Assembly: GCA_947175845.1 (NCBI GenBank)
Contig: CAMWOK010000210.1
Coordinates: 1 to 5,667, forward strand
Origin: an uncultured Lachnospiraceae bacterium
GTDB lineage: Bacteria; Bacillota; Clostridia; Lachnospirales; Lachnospiraceae
Direction: 5' to 3'
Length of the DNA: 5,667 nt
Within the stretch, counting starts at the first letter, position 1. Each line of letters opens with the position of its first letter. The position numbers were made by a program, and so were the translations under genes. Of the stretch, positions 1 to 5,127 are shown piece by piece. Below the pieces are notes generated by a model. It was not told the origin of the DNA, searched no databases, and worked only from the letters and a program-made list of their open reading frames with translations.

Positions 1-861
1 GGACTGACAGCCTATGCAGGGCTTCTGAGTGTCTGTGCGTACTTTGCCTCGACGGACATGCTGACGTTTTTGCTGTATTTTCTGACAGGGGTTCTCTTTG
101 CGGTTCTTTTTGAGCGCCTTGACAACGATTACAGGACAAACGCGCCCATGTCTGCCGCGATGGTCGTCTATGTTGTGGAGATTGCGGCGAAGGTGGTTTT
201 GCAGAGCCACGGGATGCTGACAGCAGATGAGCTTGTTGTTCCAATTATGAATGTCTTTGTCACTTTTATACTGATGCTGGTGATTTTGCGGTTTTACTGT
301 GCGGTTGTCATCGACAAGGAAAAAGGAAGGTATCTGCGCATCAATGACCAGGAGTACGAACTGCTTGCCAAGTACAAGGAGGAGGACAAGCAGACTTATT
401 ACAATGCGATACATACGGCATATTTTGCGGAGAAGACGGCAAGGCTGCTGCACATGGATGTCGATGTTGCAAAGAACGGAGGGTATTATCACAGAATTAT
501 TGTATTGGAGTGCAAAAAGCATGGAAAGTCCCTGGAGGAAATCTGCCAGCTCAACAAATTTCCGTCTGAGGCGGTGAGGCTTCTTCAGGAGTACAATTAC
601 AAATCGCGTCCGATGAAAATGCGGGAGACCGTGGCAGTGTATCTTGCGGACTGCGTGGTGTCCTCGATCATGTATCTGATCGGAAAAGGGGATATGAGTA
701 AGCAGAACATCGATTACGGCAAGATCGCGACAGGGATAATCCGCAGAAAGATTGAGAGCGGGATTTTCAATCGCAGCGATATATCAATGGCAGATCTGGG
801 CGGAATCGACAAAATATATACAGGAGAAAAATTATACTATGACTTTTTACGTAGAGAGTGA
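1..861 (+). CDS. Membrane-anchored HD-domain protein, YqfF/PgpH (7TMR-HD)-like, 3' part, probably catalytically degenerate
   Basis: The reading frame is open from base 1, so the gene starts upstream; 286 codons are visible. The first ~105 visible residues hold about four hydrophobic segments (near residues 3-17, 20-38, 50-67 and 79-104). A cytosolic HD-type domain follows. In the 7TMR-HD family the domain hydrolyses cyclic-di-AMP and precedes ybeY, as here. The alignment is mine by eye. The first ligand His is kept (HTAY, codon 412-414). The HD pair of the usual YYHDIGK block is HR (YYHRI, codons 490-495). The later His pair (usually HHG) reads EYN (589-597). The last Asp is kept in YLADCV (649-651), and the tail RRKIESGIFNRSDISMADL fits the family. 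With three of about six ligands lost, metal-dependent hydrolysis is doubtful; it may act as a nucleotide sensor or scaffold. A frameshift is unlikely because family similarity runs through to the stop. I am fairly sure of the family, less so of inactivity. Confidence 0.75.
   Translation, partial: GLTAYAGLLSVCAYFASTDMLTFLLYFLTGVLFAVLFERLDNDYRTNAPMSAAMVVYVVEIAAKVVLQSHGMLTADELVVPIMNVFVTFILMLVILRFYCAVVIDKEKGRYLRINDQEYELLAKYKEEDKQTYYNAIHTAYFAEKTARLLHMDVDVAKNGGYYHRIIVLECKKHGKSLEEICQLNKFPSEAVRLLQEYNYKSRPMKMRETVAVYLADCVVSSIMYLIGKGDMSKQNIDYGKIATGIIRRKIESGIFNRSDISMADLGGIDKIYTGEKLYYDFLRRE
822..826 (+). promoter_or_regulatory. Ribosome binding site of ybeY inside the upstream gene
   Basis: AGGAG lies 12 bases before the ATG at 839 and within the last codons of the HD-protein gene. 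The spacing is longer than the usual 5-10, so initiation may be modest unless helped by ribosomes terminating at 861. It supports ATG 839 over the in-frame ATG at 752, which would add 29 residues with no YbeY similarity. Confidence 0.5.
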
Positions 862-1342
862 GACAGACAGAACGCTCCCCTTTGATGTGGAGGAAACAGC
901 AGAAAAAGTGATTGTGGAGGCACTGGAATCAGAGCAATGTCCGTACGAGGTGACATTGAATGTGCTTTTGACCGATAATGCGGGGATCCAGGCGCTGAAT
1001 ATGCAGCACCGCGGGATGGACCGGCCGACCGATGTGCTGTCATTTCCCAATGTGGACTATGAGAATCCGGCTGATTTTTCGCTGATTGAGGACTGTGAGG
1101 AAGATTATTTTGATCCCGAGAGCGGGGAATTATGTCTGGGAGACATCGTGATATCTGTCGACAAGGTGTATGAGCAGGCGGCAGAGTTTGGTCATTCAGT
1201 CCGGCGTGAGTACGCTTTTCTGGTCGCGCACAGTATGCTTCATCTGCTGGGGTATGATCACATGGAGCCTGCGGAGGCTGCGGTGATGGAGCGAAAGCAG
1301 GGAGAATTATTGGACAGGCTTGGAATTACGCGAAATGAGTAA
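839..1342 (+). CDS. ybeY: Endoribonuclease YbeY (rRNA maturation / ribosome quality control)
   Basis: The 167-residue protein has the normal size of YbeY, a single-domain cytosolic zinc-dependent RNase that acts in 16S rRNA 3'-end maturation and in decay of defective ribosomes. The zinc motif H-x3-H-x5-H is intact as H131, H135 and H141 (HSMLHLLGYDH). The upstream signature HRGMDRPTDVLSFPN (residues 57-71) and the strand LGDIVIS (100-106) are also present. Residues 71-98 form an acidic, Glu/Asp/Tyr-rich insertion between these blocks; from memory similar loops occur in other clostridial YbeY proteins. The start at 839 gives a family-like N-terminus (MTFYVE) and overlaps the preceding HD-protein gene by 23 bases, suggesting co-transcription and translational coupling. 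The order HD protein then ybeY is the common Firmicutes order. I see no defect. Confidence 0.95.
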   Translation: MTFYVESETDRTLPFDVEETAEKVIVEALESEQCPYEVTLNVLLTDNAGIQALNMQHRGMDRPTDVLSFPNVDYENPADFSLIEDCEEDYFDPESGELCLGDIVISVDKVYEQAAEFGHSVRREYAFLVAHSMLHLLGYDHMEPAEAAVMERKQGELLDRLGITRNE

Positions 1343-1382
1343 GAAGCTGGTATGGCGGCTTCAGGCCAGGGAGAGCAGTTAA
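1335..1382 (+). other. Possible 15-codon leader ORF between ybeY and the flippase gene
   Basis: An ATG at 1335, overlapping the last codons of ybeY out of frame, opens a 15-residue frame (MSKKLVWRLQARESS) whose TAA (1380-1382) directly abuts the flippase ATG at 1383, in the same frame. No strong ribosome binding site precedes it. It could pass ribosomes from ybeY to the flippase gene, or it may be chance. The flippase has its own site, AGGGAG at 1368-1373, 9 bases before its ATG. Confidence 0.15.
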
Positions 1383-3014
1383 ATGAAGAAAAAGAAGTCA
1401 AATTTTATCGTTCAGGGCGGAATTCTGGCAATGGCGGGAATCCTGTCCAGAATTATAGGGATTGCAAGACGTTTCCCTATGCAGCATATCTTTGGCGATA
1501 AGGGAAACGGATACTATGCCGCAGCGTACTCCGTGTATTCGATCATGTTGATCATATCCTGCTACAGTCTGCCGCTCGCCGTGTCAAAGGCAGTGTCGGC
1601 CAAAATAAGCAAGCGGCAGTACAAGAGCGCCCAGCGGGTGTTTCAGTGTGCGATGGTCTTTGCGCTGTTGATGGGGGGCGTCACATTTTTCGTATGTGAA
1701 TTTCTGGGGGATTTTCTCGCGGAGCATGTCATGGAGGAACCCATGGGTGCACTGGCGCTGAAAGTGCTTGGACCGGCTCTTCTGACCGTATCAGTCATGG
1801 GCGTTTTCCGGGGATATTTTCAGGGCCTTGGAACGATGATGCCGACGGCTGTATCGCAGATATTAGAGCAGATCTTTGTGCTGATAGGCAGCATTGCGGG
1901 AACCTATGTTTTGTATAATTACGGTGAAAAAGTCGGCGCCCTGCTCCACAATGAGGATTTTGCGCCGGCGTACGGTGCGGCAGGCGCTTCTATCGGGCCT
2001 GTGCTGGGTTCTGTGATCGGGCTGCTCTTTCTGGCATTTGTCTACTCGCTTTACCGGAGGGGGACGAGAAAGCGCAGTGCGCATGATGCCAATGGGCGGA
2101 CGGACAGTTATCTGCACATTTTTAAGCTGATCATTCTGACAATTGTTCCGGTTCTGATGAGCACAACCGTGTATAATATCAGCGATGTCATCGATACCAA
2201 AATATTTGGATCGATCATGATTCAGAAAGGGTTTGGCGATGTCAAGACGGATATATGGGGCGTGTACACCGGAAAATATAAGGTGCTTGTCAACGTGCCG
2301 ATCGCGCTTGCCAACGCGATGTGCGCGTCGATTGTCCCGGTGCTGACGCAGCTGATGGTGCGCCGCGAATACGGGCGGGCGAGGGAGAAGATTGGACAGG
2401 CGATGCGCTTTACGATGGTGGTCGCGTTTCCAAGTGCGGTGGGACTCACAGTGCTCGCGCGGCCGATTGTAACTTTGCTGTTTAAGGGGGAGGTTGACAT
2501 GGCGGTCAACATGCTGCATCTTGGCTCGGTGTCCGTCATCTTCTTTGCGGTATCGACATTGACCAACGGTGTGCTCCAGGGGATCAACAGGATGCGGATA
2601 CCCGTGCGGAATGCGGCGGTTGCGCTTTTCATCCACGTTGTATTTCTGTGTGTGACGCTCGAGATGGGGATGGGGATCAACGCCGTGATCTTTGCCAATA
2701 TTCTGTTTGGGGCGATCGTCTGTGTCCTCAATGCGATGGCAATCCGCAAGTATCTGCGGTACAGGCAGGAGCTGGTGCGCACCTTTATCATTCCGGCGAT
2801 CGCATCTGTTGTGATGGGGATCGTGATCGGAGTGCTGAGTATGGTGCTCTCCAAAGCGGGCAGCATGGCGATCGTGTCTGCCGGCATCGGCGTCGGCGCC
2901 ATCGTATATTTTGTGGTACTGATTTTGTTGAAAGGAATCAATGAGCGCGATCTCAGGAGTATGCCAGGCGGCAGAAAAGTGCTGAAAATCGCGAAGAAGT
3001 TTCGTCTGTTGTGA
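1383..3014 (+). CDS. Polysaccharide/lipid II flippase of the MurJ(YtgP)/SpoVB family (MOP superfamily)
   Basis: This 543-residue, highly hydrophobic protein has the length of Bacillus YtgP (the MurJ-type lipid II flippase) and SpoVB, and the repeated helices of that 14-helix fold. Family marks include the N-terminal helix with SRIIGIARR (22-30), then IFGDKGNGYYAAAYS (36-50), LPLAVSKAVS (63-72), FRGYFQG (142-148), PTAVSQILEQ (154-163), VLQGINRMRIP (397-407) and a basic tail with LRSMPGGRKVLK (524-535). The N-terminal MKKKKSN is a normal cytosolic lead-in. By family it moves undecaprenyl-linked wall precursors across the inner membrane. MurJ (vegetative wall) and SpoVB (spore cortex) cannot be told apart here by motif alone, so I give no symbol. 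The start has AGGGAG at 1368-1373. It lies 40 bases after ybeY with no terminator between, hence probably the same operon. In many Firmicutes dgkA and era occupy this place, so the neighbour is somewhat unusual. Confidence 0.88.
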   Translation: MKKKKSNFIVQGGILAMAGILSRIIGIARRFPMQHIFGDKGNGYYAAAYSVYSIMLIISCYSLPLAVSKAVSAKISKRQYKSAQRVFQCAMVFALLMGGVTFFVCEFLGDFLAEHVMEEPMGALALKVLGPALLTVSVMGVFRGYFQGLGTMMPTAVSQILEQIFVLIGSIAGTYVLYNYGEKVGALLHNEDFAPAYGAAGASIGPVLGSVIGLLFLAFVYSLYRRGTRKRSAHDANGRTDSYLHIFKLIILTIVPVLMSTTVYNISDVIDTKIFGSIMIQKGFGDVKTDIWGVYTGKYKVLVNVPIALANAMCASIVPVLTQLMVRREYGRAREKIGQAMRFTMVVAFPSAVGLTVLARPIVTLLFKGEVDMAVNMLHLGSVSVIFFAVSTLTNGVLQGINRMRIPVRNAAVALFIHVVFLCVTLEMGMGINAVIFANILFGAIVCVLNAMAIRKYLRYRQELVRTFIIPAIASVVMGIVIGVLSMVLSKAGSMAIVSAGIGVGAIVYFVVLILLKGINERDLRSMPGGRKVLKIAKKFRLL

Positions 3015-3025
3015 TGGAATAACAT

Positions 3026-3054
3026 GAATAAAAAGTAAAAATAAGCTGATACTA
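3026..3054 (+). promoter_or_regulatory. Candidate forespore-type (sigma-F/sigma-G-like) promoter
   Basis: In the AT-rich gap after the flippase gene, GAATA (3026-3030) is followed after 14 bases by GCTGATACTA (3045-3054). This resembles the sigma-F pattern (about GYATA, roughly 15 bases, GGnnAnAnTR). Read as sigma-G (GnATR, about 18 bases, CATnnTA) it is GAATA, 17 bases, GATACTA, with one mismatch. The consensuses are from memory of Bacillus. The downstream gene is BofC-like, and Bacillus bofC is forespore-expressed, which raises the prior. No good sigma-A -35/-10 pair is visible here. Chance matches in such AT-rich DNA are easy. Confidence 0.28.
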
Positions 3055-3059
3055 TATCA
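3047..3059 (+). repeat. Short inverted repeat TGATA-CTA-TATCA
   Basis: Perfect 5-base arms around a 3-base centre lie in the 84-base intergenic gap and overlap the candidate -10 element. It is too short and lacks a T-run, so it is not a terminator. It could be an operator half-site pair or chance. Confidence 0.25.
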
Positions 3060-3085
3060 AAGACGCCAGAGTGTTCTAGTTTCAC

Positions 3086-3092
3086 GGGGAGG
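3086..3092 (+). promoter_or_regulatory. Strong ribosome binding site deciding the start of the BofC-like gene
   Basis: GGGGAGG precedes two adjacent ATG codons. It sits 3 bases before ATG 3096 and 6 bases before ATG 3099, so the second is the better-spaced start. The choice changes the protein by a single Met. Confidence 0.7.
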
Positions 3093-3098
3093 CTGATG

Positions 3099-3755
3099 AT
3101 GGAGAAGAGATATAAGATTGGCTTATTTTTTGTATTAGCGTTGATTTCGGTACTGATCGTTGTTTTGATGTGGAAACGGCATACGATGGACGGTTTCCCA
3201 AACGAAGGAAACCAGGCGGATCAAAATCAGGAGGAACAGGGCGCACAGTCTGAACAAGACGGTCAGGCGCCAAGGACAGCGGAGGAGATTTATCAGGTGC
3301 AGAAAATGAATGTTCGAACGACGGCTGACACGATCTGTATCTATGAAAATATTGACAAGAAAGATGGTTCCATGACGACAGAGAAGGGAACACTCCCGGC
3401 GAAATATATTGGCCTGAACAGAATGGAACTTGAGAATCTTCTCGCGGAGGACAGCCTTGCACCAACCCTGGTAGAAAAGCAAAAAGGGTTTAAGTCGCAG
3501 CATCTGGAACTTTTTTCAGCGGAAAAGATCAAGGTTCTGCGCATTTATGACACGACTCAGGACACGACAGGATTTTATATTATGGAGGTCAACGGGGAGG
3601 TGTGTGTGTTCCGTCATGACAAGAAGACACTGTATTTCAAGACAGGGCTGAGCCCGGAGCATCTGCCGGCGGAGGTGCGGTACGAGCTGCGGGAGGGAAA
3701 GTTTATGGACAACGAGCTGCAGGTGTATCATTTTATAGAGTCTTATAGCTCATAG
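3099..3755 (+). CDS. Single-pass membrane protein with BofC-like C-terminal region
   Basis: This 218-residue protein begins MEKRYK, followed by one hydrophobic helix (about 8-24, ending in LMWKR), then a Gln/Glu/Asp-rich linker (about 35-60) lacking obvious structure, and a folded C-terminal region (about 65-218). The topology is probably N-in with the soluble part outside the membrane. The C-terminal half resembles the BofC C-terminal domain: GLNRMELENLL (105-115), a strand with IKVLRIYD, GFYIMEVNGEVCVF (158-171), then LPAEVRYELREGKF and an ending YHFIESYSS that parallels the KGIPF...HMKTYSG end of Bacillus BofC. In Bacillus, BofC is a forespore protein that restrains the SpoIVB protease in the sigma-K checkpoint. 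The match is from memory and weak outside these blocks, so the same role is only inferred. Bacillus BofC has a cleavable signal peptide, whereas this one looks anchored. It is separated from the flippase gene by 84 bases, so it may have its own promoter. Confidence 0.6.
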   Translation: MEKRYKIGLFFVLALISVLIVVLMWKRHTMDGFPNEGNQADQNQEEQGAQSEQDGQAPRTAEEIYQVQKMNVRTTADTICIYENIDKKDGSMTTEKGTLPAKYIGLNRMELENLLAEDSLAPTLVEKQKGFKSQHLELFSAEKIKVLRIYDTTQDTTGFYIMEVNGEVCVFRHDKKTLYFKTGLSPEHLPAEVRYELREGKFMDNELQVYHFIESYSS

Positions 3756-3757
3756 TG

Positions 3758-3766
3758 TGGTATAGT
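3758..3766 (+). promoter_or_regulatory. Possible extended -10 promoter element before the flavoprotein gene
   Basis: TGGTATAGT (TGn followed by TATAGT, one mismatch to TATAAT) begins 3 bases after the BofC-like gene's stop. A start site near 3773 would give a leader of about 29 bases to ATG 3802. No convincing -35 hexamer lies 16-18 bases upstream, so activity would depend on the extended -10. The TGTGGTATA context is common in clostridial promoters as I remember them. Confidence 0.4.
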
Positions 3767-3787
3767 ACAGCGGCAGAAGCGTGTGCG

Positions 3788-3793
3788 AAAGGA
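3788..3793 (+). promoter_or_regulatory. Ribosome binding site selecting ATG 3802
   Basis: AAAGGA lies 8 bases before ATG 3802. The alternative GTG 3781 has no Shine-Dalgarno match upstream, and ATG 3793 overlaps this site. ATG 3802 also places the dinucleotide-binding glycines right at the N-terminus, as usual for the family. Confidence 0.6.
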
Positions 3794-3801
3794 TGAACAA
3801 C

Positions 3802-5094
3802 ATGGCGAACAGGGTTATTGTGGCAGGCGGCGGAGCAAGCGGTCTGGCAGCGGCGGTATCTGCGGCAGAAAGCGGTGCGAAAGTAACGATACTGGAACAC
3901 AGGGACAGGGTTGGCAAAAAAATTCTGATGACCGGAAACGGCAGATGCAATCTGACCAACATGAGTGATGTGCGCGGAAAATATTACAGCACAGACTCGG
4001 AATCGCTCGACAGAATATATGCGGCAATTGACCGCTTTGACGCGGCAAAAACGAGAGATTTTTTCCGAAGCCTCGGCTTGTGTACCAAGGAGAAAAGAGA
4101 CGGCGGCGTATACCCGGCCTCGGAGCAGGCGTCGATTGTACTTGACGTGCTGCGGAGCGCCTGTGACAGGCTTGGCGTATCTGTATGGACTGACTGTGAA
4201 CTTGCGGCGGTCAGGCCGGATCAGACGGGAGGCACAGTCAGCATTGTGAAGACTGTCTGTGCTGGCGGGGCGCGGAACGGGAAAGCGGGAATGGCAAAAG
4301 AAAGAACAAACAAAACACTGCGGTACGATAAGCTGATTCTTGCGATGGGCGGAAAAGCCGCACCTGTGGCGGGTTCTGACGGTTCTGGATACCAGCTTGC
4401 CAGGAAGCTGGGACACCATCTCATAGAACCGCTTCCGGCGCTCGTGCAGCTCAGGTGTGAAGGAGATTTTTTCAAAGCGCTTTCCGGCGTGCGCGCGCAG
4501 GGCAGAATCGTCCTGCTGATTGACGGCGTGGAGACTGCCGGCGATGAGGGGGAACTGCAGATGACAGACTATGGCATATCAGGCATTCCCGTCTTTCAGA
4601 TCAGCCGGATTGCATCGCGTGCACTTTATGAGGGGCGACAGTGTGAGGCAGTGATGAATTTTCTGTCCTATGCGGACGGGACGGGGAGCAGATATACAGC
4701 GGAGTCCATAAGGGCATTTTCCCACAAGACAGTGGAAGCGTTTCTGGCGGGGATGGTACATAAAAAACTGGCAGCAGTGGTCTGCAGGCAGTGTGGGCTT
4801 GCATCGGACCAGACCGTTGGACAGGCAGGGGCTCGGCGGGTGATGGACTGCATAGACATGCTCACACAGTTTCGGGTGCGAATCACAGCGCCAAACGCGT
4901 TTGAACATGCGCAGGTATGCTGCGGCGGCGTGCCGCTTCGGGAGGTCGACGAAAATTTTGCATCCCTGAAGTGCCGGGATCTGTATATAATCGGAGAATT
5001 GTTGGACTGTGACGGCATCTGCGGCGGCTACAATCTGCAATGGGCGTGGACGACAGGCGCAATTGCAGGCGCTGCTGCTGCGCTGTCCCGGTGA
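3802..5094 (+). CDS. NAD(P)/FAD-dependent oxidoreductase, HI0933/BaiN-like (aminoacetone oxidase) family
   Basis: The 430-residue flavoprotein has a full-length family layout. The N-terminal FAD-binding Rossmann motif is GGGASG (9-14), followed by the signature GKKILMTGNGRCNLTN (38-53), then AMGGKAAPVAGSDGSGY (181-197), PALVQL (212-217), GELQMTDYGISGIPVFQISR (250-269), and the C-terminal FAD block GELLDCDGICGGYNLQWAWTTG (398-419). These strongly identify the HI0933-like family, cytosolic and FAD-binding, with the electron acceptor and substrate unknown for most members. The BaiN name comes from one bile-acid-converting clostridium and does not imply bile acid metabolism here. Residues about 138-173 form a loose Gly/Lys/Arg-rich stretch, probably a variable loop. 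It has many cysteines (15 by my count), several in family blocks. It is followed after 33 bases by another flavoprotein gene. In related genomes, as I recall, this family sits near cmk and ispH; that cannot be seen here. Confidence 0.92.
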   Translation: MANRVIVAGGGASGLAAAVSAAESGAKVTILEHRDRVGKKILMTGNGRCNLTNMSDVRGKYYSTDSESLDRIYAAIDRFDAAKTRDFFRSLGLCTKEKRDGGVYPASEQASIVLDVLRSACDRLGVSVWTDCELAAVRPDQTGGTVSIVKTVCAGGARNGKAGMAKERTNKTLRYDKLILAMGGKAAPVAGSDGSGYQLARKLGHHLIEPLPALVQLRCEGDFFKALSGVRAQGRIVLLIDGVETAGDEGELQMTDYGISGIPVFQISRIASRALYEGRQCEAVMNFLSYADGTGSRYTAESIRAFSHKTVEAFLAGMVHKKLAAVVCRQCGLASDQTVGQAGARRVMDCIDMLTQFRVRITAPNAFEHAQVCCGGVPLREVDENFASLKCRDLYIIGELLDCDGICGGYNLQWAWTTGAIAGAAAALSR

Positions 5095-5127
5095 ACTGGA
5101 GCAGCACTAAAATATTGGAGAGATACT

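Noticed and set aside
490..495. Frameshift or sequencing error as the cause of the HR instead of HD motif
   Set aside because: The frame and family similarity continue on both sides to the stop, and other ligand positions are also altered, so a single error does not explain it.
752..838. Upstream in-frame ATG that would extend YbeY by 29 residues
   Set aside because: The extension lies within the HD-protein gene, lacks YbeY similarity, and ATG 839 gives a family-like N-terminus and length.
1863..3085. Two long minus-strand open frames opposite the flippase gene (257 and 287 codons)
   Set aside because: They lie antisense to a well-supported gene in other frames, have no recognisable domain, and have Arg/His-rich or Thr/Ile-rich compositions typical of the complement of membrane-protein codons.
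3015..3095. Rho-independent terminator after the flippase gene
   Set aside because: No GC-rich stem followed by a T-run is present; the only palindrome has 5-base AT-rich arms.
3733..4419. Minus-strand 228-codon open frame opposite the BaiN-like gene
   Set aside because: It is a shadow of a conserved flavoprotein gene, with no family similarity and an unnatural His/Arg/Cys-rich composition.
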